A DNA stretch of 64,000 nucleotides from Stenotrophomonas rhizophila (GCF_000661955.1 NZ_CP007597.1:3564051-3628050); one strand, 5' to 3'; shown: positions 43,697-54,314, counted from the stretch's first letter. Program-made: numbers and translations. The notes: generated by a model from the sequence alone, not told the origin.

Positions 43697-45052
43697 TCAG
43701 CCGCGGGCAAAACCGCCGCGATTGCCGCCCTTCAGGTTGGCCTTTTTCAGCAGGCTCTCGTACTGGTGCGACATCAGGTGCGCCTGGATCTGCGCAATGA
43801 AGTCCATCACCACCACCACCACGATCAGCAGCGAGGTGCCGCCGAAGTAGAACGACGCGCCCAGCTGGGTGCGCATGATTTCCGGCAGCAGGCAGACGAT
43901 CACCAGGTACAGCGAACCGGCGGCCGTCAGGCGGGTCAGCACGGCGTCGACATAGTCGGCCGTTGCCTTGCCCGGACGGATGCCCGGAATCAGCGCGCCC
44001 GACTTCTTCAGGTTGTCGGCGGTTTCCTGCGAGTTGAACACCAGCGCGGTATAGAAGAACGCGAAACCGGTGATCAGCGCAGCGAACACGATCATGTGCA
44101 GCGGCTCGCCCGGACCCAGCGCGTTGGCCACCTTCTGCAGCCAGGTCGCCGAACTGGCCTGGCCGGACCACATGGCCAGGGTCGTCGGGAACGCAAGGAT
44201 CGACGAGGCGAAGATGGCCGGGATCACACCCGCCATGTTCAGCTTCAGCGGCAGGAACGAGGTCTGGTTCATGTACGCGTTGCGACCGCCCTGGCGGCGC
44301 GCGTAGTTCACCGTGATCCGACGCTGGCCACGCTCGACGAACACCACGAAGTAGGTGAAGGCCAGCACCACCAGCACGATCAGCAGCAGTGCGATGAAGC
44401 TCATGTTGCCGTCGCGGTAGGCTTCCACGGTGTGGATGACCGCGCCCGGCAGGCCGGCCACGATGCCGGCGAAGATGATCAGCGAGACGCCGTTGCCGAT
44501 GCCACGCTCGGTGACCTGCTCGCCAACCCACATCAGGAAGATCGTACCGGCGGTCAGCGCGACGATGGCGGTGAGCACGAAGCCCATGCCCGGGGCGTAC
44601 ACAACCGGCGCGCCGCTCGGCGACAGCTGGTTCTGCAGCGCCAGCGCGATGCTGCCGCCCTGCACCACTGCCAGCAACACGGCACCGATGCGGGAATATT
44701 GGGTGATCTTGCGACGGCCCGACTCACCTTCCTTCTGCATTGCCTTCAATGCCGGGAAGATATGGACCGCCAGCTGCATCACGATGGACGCCGAGATGTA
44801 CGGCATCACGTTCAGCGCAAAAATGCTGAAACGGTGCAGGGCGCCGCCCGAGAACATGTTGAACATGTCCACGATGCCGCCGCCCTGCGCCTGCATGAGC
44901 GCAAGCATGGCATCGGGATTCACGCCCGGCACCGGCACATAACAGCCGATGCGATAGACGATCAATGCCCCGATGACGAACAGCAGACGCTGGCGAAGTT
45001 CCGTGAACTTGCCGAGCCCGCCGCCGAGGTTGCCAATGCCAGCTTGCGCCAT
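43697..45052 (-). CDS. secY: Preprotein translocase subunit SecY
   Basis: Central channel protein of the Sec translocon, 451 residues with ten transmembrane helices. The first begins [18 protein letters not shown], the plug region and the cytoplasmic loop ([14 protein letters not shown]) are present. Three bases after rplO. Ends with a short basic tail. Confidence 0.97.
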   Translation of the reverse strand: MAQAGIGNLGGGLGKFTELRQRLLFVIGALIVYRIGCYVPVPGVNPDAMLALMQAQGGGIVDMFNMFSGGALHRFSIFALNVMPYISASIVMQLAVHIFPALKAMQKEGESGRRKITQYSRIGAVLLAVVQGGSIALALQNQLSPSGAPVVYAPGMGFVLTAIVALTAGTIFLMWVGEQVTERGIGNGVSLIIFAGIVAGLPGAVIHTVEAYRDGNMSFIALLLIVLVVLAFTYFVVFVERGQRRITVNYARRQGGRNAYMNQTSFLPLKLNMAGVIPAIFASSILAFPTTLAMWSGQASSATWLQKVANALGPGEPLHMIVFAALITGFAFFYTALVFNSQETADNLKKSGALIPGIRPGKATADYVDAVLTRLTAAGSLYLVIVCLLPEIMRTQLGASFYFGGTSLLIVVVVVMDFIAQIQAHLMSHQYESLLKKANLKGGNRGGFARG

Positions 45053-45055
45053 GTC

Positions 45056-45499
45056 TTACTCCTGTACGCTGCCGCCGGCAGCTTCGATCGCGGCCTTGGC
45101 ACTGGCCGTTGCAGCGACGCCCTTCAGGATGAACGCCTTGGTGACGTCGCCCTTCATGACAATCTTGGCCCGCTTAGCGGAGCTCGGGACCAGCTTGGCA
45201 GCGCGCAGCGCGGCAAAGTCGATCTCGCCGGCTTCCAGGCGTTCCAGCTGGTAGGACAGCACTTCAGCGGTGTCCTTGGCAATCTTGGAACGGAAACCGA
45301 CCTTCGGCAGACGACGCTGCATGGGGGTCTGGCCGCCTTCGAAGCCCGCCTTGATCTTGCCGCCACCCTTACGGGCGAACGAACCCTTGTGGCCGCGGCC
45401 GCAGGTCTTGCCCAGGCCGGAGCCGATACCACGACCGACGCGGGTACGCTCTTTACGAGCGCCCGGTGCCGGGCTCAATTCATTCAGATGCATGGTCAT
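45056..45499 (-). CDS. rplO: 50S ribosomal protein L15
   Basis: uL15, 147 residues, late-assembly large subunit protein with a Gly/Arg-rich N-terminus (RVGRGIGSGLGKTCGRGHKG). Two ATGs are possible, 45499 (MTMHLNEL) and 45493 (MHLNEL); TGAGGA is better spaced for the first. Four bases after rpmD. Confidence 0.96.
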   Translation of the reverse strand: MTMHLNELSPAPGARKERTRVGRGIGSGLGKTCGRGHKGSFARKGGGKIKAGFEGGQTPMQRRLPKVGFRSKIAKDTAEVLSYQLERLEAGEIDFAALRAAKLVPSSAKRAKIVMKGDVTKAFILKGVAATASAKAAIEAAGGSVQE

Positions 45500-45503
45500 T
45501 GGA

Positions 45504-45695
45504 TTATTCCTCAACCTTGACGAGGTAGTGGACCTTGTTGATCAGACCGCGAACCTGCGGGCTGTCCTTCAGTTCACGGACATCGTTGAGCTTGCCCAGA
45601 CCCAGCGCACGCACCGACAGGCGATGACGCGCCTGGGCACCACGCAGGCCGCGAACCAGACGGACCTTGACGGTCTTGGTGGTGTCATTAGCCAT
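45504..45695 (-). CDS. rpmD: 50S ribosomal protein L30
   Basis: uL30, 63 residues; [24 protein letters not shown] is typical. Its start overlaps the end of rpsE by 8 bases, indicating translational coupling. Confidence 0.96.
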   Translation of the reverse strand: MANDTTKTVKVRLVRGLRGAQARHRLSVRALGLGKLNDVRELKDSPQVRGLINKVHYLVKVEE

Positions 45696-46230
45696 GGTTG
45701 AGATCCTCTACCTTCTTGCCGCGCTTGGCCGCGATGCGGGCCGGCGACTGCATTTCGCTCAGACCCTTCAACGTGGCGCGAACCAGGTTGATCGGGTTGC
45801 GCGAACCAACGGCCTTGGCCAGCACGTTCTTGACGCCAACGGCTTCCAGGACGGCGCGCATGGCACCACCGGCGATGACGCCCGTACCTTCCGAGGCCGG
45901 CATCATGAACACGCGGGCTGCGCCGTGGCCGGACTTCACCGGGTGCCACAGGGTGCCGTTGTTCAGATCGACGTCGGCCAGGTTCTTGCGCGCCTGCTCC
46001 ATCGACTTCTGGATGGCGACCGGCACTTCGCGTGCCTTGCCATAGCCGAAACCGACCTTGCCTGCGCCGTCACCGACCACGGTCAGTGCGGTGAAGGTGA
46101 ACTGACGACCACCCTTGACGGTCTTGCTGACGCGGTTGACCGCGACCAGCTTTTCGATCATGCCGTCGTCGACTTTCTCTTCGCGGTTACGGTCGCGATC
46201 GCGACCCCGCTGCTGACGTTCTTCTGCCAT
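45688..46230 (-). CDS. rpsE: 30S ribosomal protein S5
   Basis: uS5, 180 residues, involved in decoding accuracy. The S5 domain shows [20 protein letters not shown], and [16 protein letters not shown] lies in the C-terminal half. A 158-base gap with a hairpin separates it from rplR upstream. Confidence 0.97.
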   Translation of the reverse strand: MAEERQQRGRDRDRNREEKVDDGMIEKLVAVNRVSKTVKGGRQFTFTALTVVGDGAGKVGFGYGKAREVPVAIQKSMEQARKNLADVDLNNGTLWHPVKSGHGAARVFMMPASEGTGVIAGGAMRAVLEAVGVKNVLAKAVGSRNPINLVRATLKGLSEMQSPARIAAKRGKKVEDLNHG

Positions 46231-46359
46231 GTTGATTCCTTGATTGATTGAGTATGTACGGCTCGAGGCCGCTTATAGCTGTGAAGTGGTGCGGTGAATC
46301 GTTCGCCCCTGCAGAAGAAGGACGTCGCCCGGCGCAACCCGCGCCGGCAGGCAGGTGGA

Positions 46360-46378
46360 GGCAGGGCTGAGCCCTGCC
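46360..46378 (-). promoter_or_regulatory. Hairpin in the rplR-rpsE spacer
   Basis: Perfect GGCAGGGC/GCCCTGCC stem with a 3-base loop 10 bases after the rplR stop, in a 158-base spacer. No T tract follows, so it is more likely an mRNA stabiliser or processing site than a terminator. Confidence 0.55.
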
Positions 46379-46388
46379 CCCGAATCCC

Positions 46389-46748
46389 TTAGAACTGCAG
46401 GCCGCCTTCGCGGGCTGCGTCGGCCAGTGCCTTGATGCGGCCGTGGTAGCGGTAGCCCGAGCGGTCGAAAGCGACCTTCTCGATGCCCGCAGCCTTGGCG
46501 CGCTCGGCGACCAGCTTGCCCACCTTGGCGGCGGCGTCGCTGTTCTTGCCGTTCTTCAGGCCTTCCTTGACGTCGGCCTGGGTGGTGTTGGCAGCAGCCA
46601 GCACCTTGGAGCCATCGGCGGTGAAGACCTGGGCGTACAGGTGCTGACCGGTGCGCAGCACCGACAGACGCGGCACGCCGAGAACGCGGATGTGTGCACG
46701 GGTCGACTTGGCGCGACGCAGGCGGGCGATGTTCTTGTTGATGCTCAT
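46389..46748 (-). CDS. rplR: 50S ribosomal protein L18
   Basis: uL18, 119 residues, a 5S rRNA binder. Begins with [17 protein letters not shown] and ends with [21 protein letters not shown] 95-base spacer with a strong hairpin separates it from rplF. Confidence 0.97.
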   Translation of the reverse strand: MSINKNIARLRRAKSTRAHIRVLGVPRLSVLRTGQHLYAQVFTADGSKVLAAANTTQADVKEGLKNGKNSDAAAKVGKLVAERAKAAGIEKVAFDRSGYRYHGRIKALADAAREGGLQF

Positions 46749-46794
46749 GATTTGAGTTCCTTGAAAGCTGAAGTGAAGCGGGCTTTTGCTTTGA

Positions 46795-46822
46795 GAAACC
46801 CAGCCAGTGATGGCCGGGTTTC
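46795..46822 (-). promoter_or_regulatory. Hairpin in the rplF-rplR spacer
   Basis: On the mRNA strand GAAACCCGGCC pairs with GGCTGGGTTTC (one G-U pair) around a six-base loop, 21 bases after the rplF stop. A T-poor tail suggests processing or stabilisation, not termination. Confidence 0.55.
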
Positions 46823-46843
46823 CGTGGAAGTTCCCGCGCCTGA

Positions 46844-47371
46844 TTAGGCCTTCTTGGCTTCCTTACGAATGATGACTTCGCCGGCGTACTTCACACCCTT
46901 GCCCTTGTAGGGCTCCGGCGGACGGAAGCCACGGATCTTGGCGGCCACTTCACCAACGCGCTGCTTGTCGGTGCCCTGGACCAGAACTTCGGTCTGGGTC
47001 GGGGTCGAAATGGTGATGCCTTCCGGCGCCACGAACACGACCGGGTGCGAGAAACCGAGCGACAGGCTCAGGTCCTTGCCCTGCATGGCGGCACGGTAGC
47101 CGACGCCGACCAGCTCGAGCTTGCGCTCGAAGCCTTCGGTGACGCCGTGGACCATGTTGGCCAGGATCGCGCGCACGGTGCCGGTGAGGGCAAGCAGGCT
47201 CGGATCGTTGGCGCCCAGGTTGGCAACGCCGTTTTCGACGGTGATTTCAACGCCAGCAACCTTGGGCAGCGACAGGGAGCCCTTCGGGCCCTTCACGCTG
47301 ACGGATTCCGGCTGGATGTTCAGTTCAACGCCCTTGGGCAGGTTGACCGGCTTCTTGGCTACGCGGGACAT
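46844..47371 (-). CDS. rplF: 50S ribosomal protein L6
   Basis: uL6, 175 residues, at the base of the L7/L12 stalk. It has two repeated domains, ending in [16 protein letters not shown], the family signature. 18 bases after rpsH. Confidence 0.98.
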   Translation of the reverse strand: MSRVAKKPVNLPKGVELNIQPESVSVKGPKGSLSLPKVAGVEITVENGVANLGANDPSLLALTGTVRAILANMVHGVTEGFERKLELVGVGYRAAMQGKDLSLSLGFSHPVVFVAPEGITISTPTQTEVLVQGTDKQRVGEVAAKIRGFRPPEPYKGKGVKYAGEVIIRKEAKKA

Positions 47372-47389
47372 AGTTGGTTCCTTCTCGCC

Positions 47390-47788
47390 TTAGGCCACGA
47401 AGCACAGGACTTCGCCGCCGACGCCCAACTGGCGCGCCTGCGCATCAGTCATGATGCCCTTGGAGGTGGAGATGATGGAGATGCCCAGGCCGTTGAGGAC
47501 CTTCGGCAGCTCAGACTTGCCACGGTACTGGCGCAGGCCCGAACGCGAGAAGCGCTTCAGGGTCTCGATGACCGGCTTGCCTTCGAAATACTTCAGGACG
47601 ATTTCAAGCTCGGCCTTGTTGTTCTCGATCTTGGTCACGCGCAGGTCGGTGATGTAGCCCTCGGCCTTCAACACTTCTGCGATTGCAACCTTGATCTTGG
47701 AGGACGGTGCCTTCACCGTCTGCTTGCCAACCGCGGCCGCATTCTTGATGCGTACCAGCAGGTCGGCGATGGGATCAGTCATGCTCAT
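47390..47788 (-). CDS. rpsH: 30S ribosomal protein S8
   Basis: uS8, 132 residues, binds 16S helix 21 and in E. coli represses the spc operon. Begins [17 protein letters not shown] and carries the signature [20 protein letters not shown]. The start at 47788 is supported by family N-terminus. Unusually, 261 bases containing a terminator and a REP separate it from rpsN. Confidence 0.98.
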   Translation of the reverse strand: MSMTDPIADLLVRIKNAAAVGKQTVKAPSSKIKVAIAEVLKAEGYITDLRVTKIENNKAELEIVLKYFEGKPVIETLKRFSRSGLRQYRGKSELPKVLNGLGISIISTSKGIMTDAQARQLGVGGEVLCFVA

Positions 47789-47875
47789 AGTCGATACCTT
47801 TGAGTGCACCGATATCCGCTTTCGCGAAAATCTTGCTGTGTTCCTGGGATGGGCCAGAACCCTTGTTACCTGTTC

Positions 47876-47897
47876 AGCGGACCAGCGGTCCGCTCTA
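47876..47897. repeat. GTAG-type REP palindrome inside the spc operon
   Basis: Palindrome with AGCGGACC/GGTCCGCT stem ending in CTAC, in the rpsN-rpsH spacer and within the leader of rpsH. REP copies inside a ribosomal protein operon are unusual. Confidence 0.8.
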
Positions 47898-47928
47898 CGC
47901 CAGCCCCTGTGACGGAGCAAGACGCGGG

Positions 47929-47934
47929 AGTATA
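47929..47934 (-). promoter_or_regulatory. Possible -10 element for rpsH
   Basis: On the minus strand TATACT follows the terminator directly. No -35 hexamer is convincing. If real, it would restart transcription for rpsH and downstream genes after the terminator. Confidence 0.35.
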
Positions 47935-47938
47935 CGGC

Positions 47939-47966
47939 AAAAAGAGCCCGACTTGCGTCGGACTCC
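47939..47966 (-). terminator. Intrinsic terminator between rpsN and rpsH
   Basis: On the mRNA strand GAGTCCGAC pairs fully with GTCGGGCTC (one G-U) around a GCAA loop of the GNRA type, followed by five T. By sequence this is a complete intrinsic terminator in the middle of the spc operon. Confidence 0.75.
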
Positions 47967-48011
47967 TTAATTGGGAACAAACCTGAACAACCGGTCGGTC
48001 CCCCTGCCCCA

Positions 48012-48042
48012 CATCCAGGGGATGCGGGACAGGTTCCGGGAC
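48012..48042 (-). promoter_or_regulatory. Long hairpin just after rpsN
   Basis: On the mRNA strand CCTGTCCCGCATCC pairs with GGATGTGGGGCAGG over 14 positions (three G-U pairs) with a 3-base loop, starting 8 bases after the rpsN stop. Together with the terminator it forms an end structure for the upstream transcript. Confidence 0.55.
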
Positions 48043-48049
48043 GAATCCC

Positions 48050-48355
48050 TTACCAGCTTGCCTTGCGCAGGCCCGGCACGTCGCCACGCATGGTGGCTTC
48101 GCGCAGCTTGTTGCGGCCGAGGCCGAACTTGCTGTAGACGCCACGCGGGCGGCCGGACAGTTCGCAACGGTTGCGGTGGCGGCTCGGCGACGAATCGCGC
48201 GGCAGCTTCTGCAACTTCACGACAGCGTCGGCCTTGTCGGCGTAGGAAGCGGTCGGGCTGGAGATGATCTTCTTCAGCTCTTCACGCTTGCCAGCGAACT
48301 TGACGGCCAGCTTGGCGCGCTTCAGATCGCGGTTGACCATGGAGGTCTTTGCCAT
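48050..48355 (-). CDS. rpsN: 30S ribosomal protein S14, zinc-free form
   Basis: uS14, 101 residues, small subunit head. It is the long type without the CxxC pairs that bind zinc; only one cysteine ([16 protein letters not shown]) is present. 18 bases after rplE. Confidence 0.97.
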   Translation of the reverse strand: MAKTSMVNRDLKRAKLAVKFAGKREELKKIISSPTASYADKADAVVKLQKLPRDSSPSRHRNRCELSGRPRGVYSKFGLGRNKLREATMRGDVPGLRKASW

Positions 48356-48373
48356 TTCGGTTTCCTCGACGTA

Positions 48374-48916
48374 TCAGTTACGGAACGGGAACTTGAACGC
48401 TGCGAGCAGCGCCTTCGCTTCCGCGTCGGTCTTGGCGGTGGTGGTGATGGCGATATCCATGCCGCGGATCGCGTCGACAGCGTCGAAGTCGATTTCCGGG
48501 AAGATGATCTGTTCCTTCACGCCCATGTTGAAGTTGCCGCGACCGTCGAAGGAACGACCCGAGACACCACGGAAGTCGCGCACGCGCGGCAGCGAGATGT
48601 TGATCAGGCGATCCAGGAACTCATACATCTTTTCACGACGCAGCGTGGTCTTGCAGCCGATCGGCCAACCATCGCGGATCTTGAACGAAGCCACCGAGAC
48701 GCGGGACTTGGTCACGATCGGCTTCTGGCCGGAGACCTTGGCCATGTCGGCGACGGCGTTTTCCAGGATCTTCTTGTTCGTGGCTGCTTCGCCGACACCC
48801 ATGTTCAGGGTGACCTTGACCAGCTTCGGAACCTGCATCGGATTGGTGTAGCCGAACTGCTTCATCAGCGCCGGCACCACTTCTTCCTTGTAGAACTTTT
48901 CGAGACGGGTATTCAT
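48374..48916 (-). CDS. rplE: 50S ribosomal protein L5
   Basis: uL5, 180 residues, binds 5S rRNA and contacts P-site tRNA. Contains [11 protein letters not shown] and [19 protein letters not shown]. The start at 48916 (MNTRLEKFY) is supported by similarity; the longer frame overlaps rplX. 10 bases after rplX. Confidence 0.98.
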   Translation of the reverse strand: MNTRLEKFYKEEVVPALMKQFGYTNPMQVPKLVKVTLNMGVGEAATNKKILENAVADMAKVSGQKPIVTKSRVSVASFKIRDGWPIGCKTTLRREKMYEFLDRLINISLPRVRDFRGVSGRSFDGRGNFNMGVKEQIIFPEIDFDAVDAIRGMDIAITTTAKTDAEAKALLAAFKFPFRN

Positions 48917-48926
48917 CAGCGCATCC

Positions 48927-49244
48927 TCAGGCGTCGAGCGCCTCACCGCTGGAGCGGAACACACGCAGTTTGCGTCCATCCTCCAGCACCTTGAAACCAA
49001 CGCGTTCGCCCTTGCCCGAAGCCGGGTTCAGCACATTCACGTTGGAGATATGGATCGACGCTTCACGCTCGACCACGCCGCCGGCAACGCCTGCCTGCGG
49101 GTTCGGCTTGGTGTGGCGCTTGACGATGTTCACGTTGGCGACGATCACACGATCGCCGTCGACGCGGACGACTTCGCCCTGCTTGCCCTTGTCCTTGCCG
49201 GTGTTGACGACGACCTGGTCGCCCTTCTTGATACGGTTAGCCAT
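48927..49244 (-). CDS. rplX: 50S ribosomal protein L24
   Basis: uL24, 105 residues, assembly initiator of the large subunit. The KOW motif is near the start ([19 protein letters not shown]). 16 bases after rplN. Confidence 0.98.
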   Translation of the reverse strand: MANRIKKGDQVVVNTGKDKGKQGEVVRVDGDRVIVANVNIVKRHTKPNPQAGVAGGVVEREASIHISNVNVLNPASGKGERVGFKVLEDGRKLRVFRSSGEALDA

Positions 49245-49260
49245 GATTATCTCCTGTCGC

Positions 49261-49629
49261 TCACAGCACTTCGGGAGCGAGCGAGACGATCTTCATGAAC
49301 TTCTCGGTACGAAGTTCACGCGTCACCGGTCCGAAGATGCGGGTGCCGATCGGCTCTTGCTTGTTGTTGAGCAGGACCGCGGCGTTGGCGTCGAAACGGA
49401 TCAGCGAACCGTCGGCGCGACGCACACCCTTGCGGGTACGCACCACGACGGCGTCGAACACTTCACCCTTCTTGACCTTGCCGCGCGGGATCGCATCCTT
49501 CACGGTGACCTTGATGATGTCACCGATGTGGGCATAGCGACGCTTGGAGCCGCCCAGCACCTTGATGCACATCACTTCCTTGGCACCGGAATTGTCCGCG
49601 ACCTCGAGGTAGCTCTGCATCTGGATCAT
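49261..49629 (-). CDS. rplN: 50S ribosomal protein L14
   Basis: uL14, 122 residues, part of an intersubunit bridge. Begins [20 protein letters not shown], diagnostic. First gene of the spc operon by the E. coli convention, 13 bases after rpsQ. Confidence 0.98.
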   Translation of the reverse strand: MIQMQSYLEVADNSGAKEVMCIKVLGGSKRRYAHIGDIIKVTVKDAIPRGKVKKGEVFDAVVVRTRKGVRRADGSLIRFDANAAVLLNNKQEPIGTRIFGPVTRELRTEKFMKIVSLAPEVL

Positions 49630-49642
49630 GATTCAGATCTCC

Positions 49643-49912
49643 TTATTCAGCCGCACGCGTGATGACTTCCACCACGCGCCAGTTCTTGGTCTTGGACATC
49701 GGAGCAATCTCGGTCACGCGGACGACATCGCCTTCGTTGCAGGCGTTGTCGGCGTCGTGGGCGTGCAGCTTGGTCGAACGCTTGATGTACTTGCCGTACA
49801 GGGCGTGCTTGACCAGGCGTTCCACCAACACGGTGACCGTCTTGTCCATCTTGTTGCTGACGACACGGCCTTCGACCGTGCGCAGCGCTTTGTTTTCAGT
49901 ATTGTCGCTCAT
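49643..49912 (-). CDS. rpsQ: 30S ribosomal protein S17
   Basis: uS17, 89 residues, an early 16S rRNA binder. ATG 49912 (MSDNTENKA) is chosen over 49921 because AAGGA lies 8 bases before it and overlaps the other ATG. Core [17 protein letters not shown] is typical. 11 bases after rpmC. Confidence 0.97.
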   Translation of the reverse strand: MSDNTENKALRTVEGRVVSNKMDKTVTVLVERLVKHALYGKYIKRSTKLHAHDADNACNEGDVVRVTEIAPMSKTKNWRVVEVITRAAE

Positions 49913-49923
49913 CGCGGCCATCC

Positions 49924-50109
49924 TTACTTGGTGCTGCCGAGCAGGGTCTTGACGCGAGCAATCTCGCGGCGGACCCGGCGGGTTTCGTGAGTCTTCGGCA
50001 GCTGGCCAGTAACCTGCTGCATACGGAGCGAGAACTGCTCCTTACGCAGGTCGGTCAGGTGGGCCTTCAGATCGTCAGCCGACTTTTCGCGAAGTTGTTT
50101 GATATCCAT
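49924..50109 (-). CDS. rpmC: 50S ribosomal protein L29
   Basis: uL29, 61 residues, near the exit tunnel, docking region for trigger factor. Begins [18 protein letters not shown]. Overlaps the rplP stop by one base, so translation is probably coupled. Confidence 0.97.
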   Translation of the reverse strand: MDIKQLREKSADDLKAHLTDLRKEQFSLRMQQVTGQLPKTHETRRVRREIARVKTLLGSTK

Positions 50110-50522
50110 TACATCACCGTCCGGGTCACGAAGGTGGTGGTCACGGAGAGCTTGGCAGCTGCCAGGCGGAACGCCTCGCGAGCCACGCTTTCATCCACAC
50201 CTTCAATTTCATAGATCATGCGGCCGGGCTGGATCTGGGCTACCCAGTACTCCACGTTGCCCTTACCAGAACCCATTCGGACTTCGATGGGCTTCTTGGT
50301 GATCGGCTTGTCGGGGAACACTCGGATCCACATCTTGCCGCCGCGCTTGACGTAGCGGCTGATCGAGCGGCGAGCCGCTTCGATCTGACGCGCGGTCAGC
50401 TGACCATGAGCGGTTGCCTTCAGGCCGTACTCGCCGAAGCTGACAGCGTTGGCGCTCCAGCTCAGGCCATCGTTACGGCCCTTGTGTACCTTGCGGTACT
50501 TGGTTCGCTTGGGTTGCAACAT
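50109..50522 (-). CDS. rplP: 50S ribosomal protein L16
   Basis: uL16, 137 residues, close to the peptidyl transferase centre. Begins [17 protein letters not shown] and contains the family segment [15 protein letters not shown]. Five bases after rpsC. Confidence 0.98.
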   Translation of the reverse strand: MLQPKRTKYRKVHKGRNDGLSWSANAVSFGEYGLKATAHGQLTARQIEAARRSISRYVKRGGKMWIRVFPDKPITKKPIEVRMGSGKGNVEYWVAQIQPGRMIYEIEGVDESVAREAFRLAAAKLSVTTTFVTRTVM

Positions 50523-50527
50523 TGTCG

Positions 50528-51259
50528 TTACCTCGCTTCACGAGCCGGGCGCTGACGGTCACCGCGGTCGCCGCGATCGTTACGATCGTTGCGCGGGGAA
50601 TCGTCCTGCTTTTCCTGGCCAACCTGGGAGAAATCGAAAACCTCGCCCTTGTAGATCCAGACCTTGATGCCGATGATGCCGTAGGTCGTCTTGGCTTCAG
50701 CGAAGCCATAGTCGATGTCGGCACGCAGCGTGTGCAGCGGCACGCGGCCTTCGCGGTACCACTCCGAACGGGCGATTTCTGCACCGTTGAGGCGGCCACC
50801 CACGTTGACCTTGATGCCCAGGGCACCCAGGCGCATCGCGTTGCCGACCGAGCGCTTCATTGCGCGGCGGAACATGATGCGACGCTCCAGCTGCTGCGCG
50901 ATCGACTCGGCAACCAGTTGTGCGTCCAGCTCGGGCTTGCGCACTTCGGTGACGTTGATGTGCGCCGGAACGCCCATCATTTCGCTCACTTCCTTACGCA
51001 GCTTTTCGATGTCCTCACCGCGCTTGCCGATCACCACGCCCGGACGGGCGGTGTGGATCGTCACGCGAGCGGTCTTTGCCGGACGCTCGATAAGGATCTT
51101 GCTGATGCCGGCCTGCGCAAGCTTCTTGCGCAGCATTTCCCGCACCTTCAGGTCGGCCGCCAGGTAACCAGCGAACTCGCCCTTGTTGGCGTACCACTTG
51201 GAGTTCCAGTCCTTGGAAATACCGAGGCGGATACCAATCGGATGAACTTTATGACCCAT
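50528..51259 (-). CDS. rpsC: 30S ribosomal protein S3
   Basis: uS3, 243 residues, at the mRNA entry channel. Begins [13 protein letters not shown]; the KH domain carries [17 protein letters not shown]. The C-terminal tail is rich in Asp, Arg and Asn and longer than in E. coli (233 residues). 17 bases after rplV. Confidence 0.98.
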   Translation of the reverse strand: MGHKVHPIGIRLGISKDWNSKWYANKGEFAGYLAADLKVREMLRKKLAQAGISKILIERPAKTARVTIHTARPGVVIGKRGEDIEKLRKEVSEMMGVPAHINVTEVRKPELDAQLVAESIAQQLERRIMFRRAMKRSVGNAMRLGALGIKVNVGGRLNGAEIARSEWYREGRVPLHTLRADIDYGFAEAKTTYGIIGIKVWIYKGEVFDFSQVGQEKQDDSPRNDRNDRGDRGDRQRPAREAR

Positions 51260-51276
51260 GGTGTTTTCCTTTCCGC

Positions 51277-51612
51277 TTACTTGCCGGCGCCCACAACCAC
51301 AGTGATGTGGCTGGTGCGCTTGAGGATGCGGGTGCCGCGGCCTTTCGCCCGCGCCATGAAACGCTTCAGGGTCGGACCTTCATCTACCATGATGGTCTGA
51401 ACCTTCAGCTCGTCGACGTCGGCGCCCTGGTTGTTTTCGGCATTTGCGATAGCCGACTCCACCACCTTCTTGATCAGGTGGGCAGCCTTCTTATCCGAAA
51501 ACTTCAGCAGGTTGACCGCACGCTCGGCCGGCAGGCCGCGCACCTGGTCAGCGACCAGGCGGGCTTTCTGCGCAGAGATGCGCGCGGAGCGCAGGATTGC
51601 TTTCGCTTCCAT
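51277..51612 (-). CDS. rplV: 50S ribosomal protein L22
   Basis: uL22, 111 residues, whose beta-hairpin lines the exit tunnel (mutated in some macrolide-resistant strains). ATG 51612 (MEAKAILRS) is chosen since AAGGAG is 8 bases upstream of it; the ATG at 51618 is too close to that site. 12 bases after rpsS. Confidence 0.97.
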   Translation of the reverse strand: MEAKAILRSARISAQKARLVADQVRGLPAERAVNLLKFSDKKAAHLIKKVVESAIANAENNQGADVDELKVQTIMVDEGPTLKRFMARAKGRGTRILKRTSHITVVVGAGK

Positions 51613-51624
51613 TGTCATCTCTCC

Positions 51625-51894
51625 TTACTTGCCCGACTTCTTGTCACCACCGTGACCCTTGAAGGTCCGGGTGATGGCAAATTCGCCGAGCTTGTGGCCG
51701 ACCATGTTCTCGTTGACGAGCACCGGAACGTGGTTCTTGCCGTTATGAACGGCGATGGTGATGCCTACCATTTCCGGCAGGATCATCGAACGGCGCGACC
51801 AGGTCTTGATCGGCTTCTTGCTACCCGCAGCGGCCTCCACCTTCTTGACGAGGTGGTGATCGACGAACGGGCCCTTCTTGAGTGAACGTGCCAT
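51625..51894 (-). CDS. rpsS: 30S ribosomal protein S19
   Basis: uS19, 89 residues, small subunit head, with [15 protein letters not shown] at the start and the signature segment [20 protein letters not shown]. 6 bases after rplB. Confidence 0.98.
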   Translation of the reverse strand: MARSLKKGPFVDHHLVKKVEAAAGSKKPIKTWSRRSMILPEMVGITIAVHNGKNHVPVLVNENMVGHKLGEFAITRTFKGHGGDKKSGK

Positions 51895-51900
51895 GGTCGA

Positions 51901-52728
51901 TTAGCCCCTACGATCGCGGACGATGAATTGCTGGGTGCGCTTGTTCTTGCGCGTCTTGTAACCCTTGGTCGGAACACCCCACGGGGTGACCGGATGCGGA
52001 TTACCCTGGCCGGCCTTCGCCTCACCACCACCGTGCGGATGGTCAACCGGGTTCATGGCAGCACCACGAACGGTCGGGCGGACACCGCGCCAGCGCTTGG
52101 CGCCAGCCTTGCCCAGCTTTTCCAGGTTGTGTTCGTCGTTACCGACTTCACCGATGGTGGCGCGGCACTCGACCGGCACCTTACGCATTTCACCCGAGCG
52201 CAGGCGCAGGGTGGCGTAGATACCTTCACGAGCGACGAGCTGCACGGCGGCGCCGGCGGCACGTGCGATCTGAGCACCCTTGCCCGGCTTCAGTTCGATG
52301 CCGTGGACAGTGGTACCGACCGGGATGTTGCGCAGCGGCAGGGTGTTACCGGTCTTGATCGGCGCATCCGAACCCGCGATCACCTGGTCACCGGCCTTCA
52401 GGCCCTTCGGTGCGATGATGTAGCGGCGTTCGCCGTCGACGTAGCACAGCAGGGCGATATGGGCGGTGCGGTTCGGATCGTATTCGATGCGTTCCACGCG
52501 CGCCGGAATGCCTTCCTTGTTGCGCTTGAAGTCGATGACACGGTAGTGCTGCTTGTGGCCACCACCAACGTGACGGGTGGTGATGCGGCCGTGGTGGTTA
52601 CGACCACCGGACTTGCTCTGCGGCTCCAGCAACGCTGCGTGCGGTGCGCCCTTGTGCAGATCGGGCGTAACCACGCGCACGGCCGAACGGCGGCCGGGGG
52701 AAGTGGGCTTGAATTTCATCAATGGCAT
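51901..52728 (-). CDS. rplB: 50S ribosomal protein L2
   Basis: uL2, 275 residues, needed for subunit association and peptidyl transferase activity. The conserved C-terminal motif [16 protein letters not shown] with the key histidine is present. 10 bases after rplW. Confidence 0.98.
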   Translation of the reverse strand: MPLMKFKPTSPGRRSAVRVVTPDLHKGAPHAALLEPQSKSGGRNHHGRITTRHVGGGHKQHYRVIDFKRNKEGIPARVERIEYDPNRTAHIALLCYVDGERRYIIAPKGLKAGDQVIAGSDAPIKTGNTLPLRNIPVGTTVHGIELKPGKGAQIARAAGAAVQLVAREGIYATLRLRSGEMRKVPVECRATIGEVGNDEHNLEKLGKAGAKRWRGVRPTVRGAAMNPVDHPHGGGEAKAGQGNPHPVTPWGVPTKGYKTRKNKRTQQFIVRDRRG

Positions 52729-52738
52729 GGGATGTACC

Positions 52739-53038
52739 TCAGGCCTTGGCCGTTACATCGATGGACTGGCCATCGGCGAGACGCACGTATGCCTTGCGCC
52801 AATCGCCGCGACGGCCGGTGCGGTTACGGAAGGACTTGTTCTTGCCCTTCACGTTCAGCACGTTGACCGACTCGACCTTGACATCGAACAGCTGCTCAAC
52901 CGCGGCCTTTACATCGGCCTTGGTCGCTTCGTTCGACACTTCAAAGACATACTGGTTGGAATGTTCCTGCAGGCGCGCGGTCTTTTCGGAGACTCGCGGA
53001 GCGCGAAGAACGCTGAAGATTTTCTCGTTGGCGCTCAT
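52739..53038 (-). CDS. rplW: 50S ribosomal protein L23
   Basis: uL23, 99 residues, at the tunnel exit where SRP and trigger factor dock. ATG 53038 ([12 protein letters not shown]) overlaps the rplD stop as ATGA, showing translational coupling. Contains [18 protein letters not shown]. Confidence 0.97.
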   Translation of the reverse strand: MSANEKIFSVLRAPRVSEKTARLQEHSNQYVFEVSNEATKADVKAAVEQLFDVKVESVNVLNVKGKNKSFRNRTGRRGDWRKAYVRLADGQSIDVTAKA

Positions 53039-53640
53039 GCCAGCCACTCCTCGACCTTCTTGACCGCGTCAGCGGTGATGACGACCGTGTCGGCACCGAC
53101 CAGCGACACCGGGTCCAGGCCCTGCACGTCACGCACTTCCACGTAGGGAATGTTGCGCGCCGACAGGTACAGGTGCTCGGAAGCATCTTCGGTGACGATC
53201 AGCGGACGCTTGCCCACTTCCAGGCCGGCCAGCTTGGCGATCAGAGCCTTCGTGTTGGTCGCTTCGACATCGAAGGACTCCACGATGGTCAGACGGCCCT
53301 GACGGTTCAGCTCGGACAGGATCGCGCACATGGCTGCACGGTACTGCTTACGGTTGACCTTCTGCTCGAAGCTGCGCGGCTTGGCCGCGAAGGTGACACC
53401 GCCGCCGACGAAGATCGGAGCCGTCAGTGCGCCATGACGCGCGCCGCCGCCCTTCTGCTTCTTCGACTTCTTGGTGGTACCAGCCACTTCAGAGCGAGTC
53501 TTCTGTGCCTTGGTGCCGGCGCGGCCGGCGTTGCGATAGGCGACGACGACCTGGTGAACCAGATCTTCGCTGAAATCGCGACCGAACACGGCGTCGGAGA
53601 CCGAGACCTTGTTGTTGCTACCCGTGATAACGAGTTCCAT
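53035..53640 (-). CDS. rplD: 50S ribosomal protein L4
   Basis: uL4, 201 residues. In E. coli it also represses the S10 operon at transcription and translation. ATG 53640 (MELVITGSN) has AAGGAG 8 bases upstream, the same arrangement as rplV; 53646 is too close. Core [17 protein letters not shown] is typical. 12 bases after rplC. Confidence 0.97.
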   Translation of the reverse strand: MELVITGSNNKVSVSDAVFGRDFSEDLVHQVVVAYRNAGRAGTKAQKTRSEVAGTTKKSKKQKGGGARHGALTAPIFVGGGVTFAAKPRSFEQKVNRKQYRAAMCAILSELNRQGRLTIVESFDVEATNTKALIAKLAGLEVGKRPLIVTEDASEHLYLSARNIPYVEVRDVQGLDPVSLVGADTVVITADAVKKVEEWLA

Positions 53641-53652
53641 CGTCATCTCTCC

Positions 53653-54303
53653 TTATGCCTTGCTCGCCGGACGGACGATCACGTCGCCACCCGCCGCGCC
53701 AGGAACGGCGCCGCGAACCGCGATCAGACCGCGCTCGACGTCGACCTTGACAACTTCCAGGTTCTGGGTGCTCTGCTGCACCGAGCCCATGTGACCGGAC
53801 ATCTTCTTGCCCGGGAACACGCGACCTGGCGTCTGGCGCTGACCCAGCGAACCCGGCGCGCGATGCGACAGCGAGTTGCCGTGGGTAGCGTCACCCATAC
53901 GGAAGTTGTAGCGCTTGATGGTGCCCTGGAAGCCCTTACCCTTGGTGACACCCTGGACGTCGACGATCTGGCCGACTTCAAAGATGTCCGCCTTGACTTC
54001 GCCACCGACGGCGAAATCGCCGAGCTGGGCGTCTTCAACGCGGAATTCCCACAGGCCACGGCCCGCGTCGACCTTCGCCTTGGCGAAGTGACCGGCTTCC
54101 GGCTTGTTGACCAGGGCAGCGCGACGCGCGCCGACGGTCACCTGCACGGCGCTGTAGCCGTCAGCTTCGACGGTCTTGATCTGCGCGATGCGGTTCGGGG
54201 TAGCTTCAATCAGGGTTACCGGGATGGCCTGGCCATCTTCGGTGAACACGCGGCTCATGCCAGCCTTGCGGCCCACGAAGCCCAACGAATATTTCTTCGT
54301 CAT
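53653..54303 (-). CDS. rplC: 50S ribosomal protein L3
   Basis: uL3, 216 residues, an early assembly protein reaching the peptidyl transferase centre. Contains [10 protein letters not shown] and the signature [19 protein letters not shown] with a Gln (methylated in E. coli). 11 bases after rpsJ. Confidence 0.97.
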   Translation of the reverse strand: MTKKYSLGFVGRKAGMSRVFTEDGQAIPVTLIEATPNRIAQIKTVEADGYSAVQVTVGARRAALVNKPEAGHFAKAKVDAGRGLWEFRVEDAQLGDFAVGGEVKADIFEVGQIVDVQGVTKGKGFQGTIKRYNFRMGDATHGNSLSHRAPGSLGQRQTPGRVFPGKKMSGHMGSVQQSTQNLEVVKVDVERGLIAVRGAVPGAAGGDVIVRPASKA

Positions 54304-54314
54304 GGTCGTAGTCC

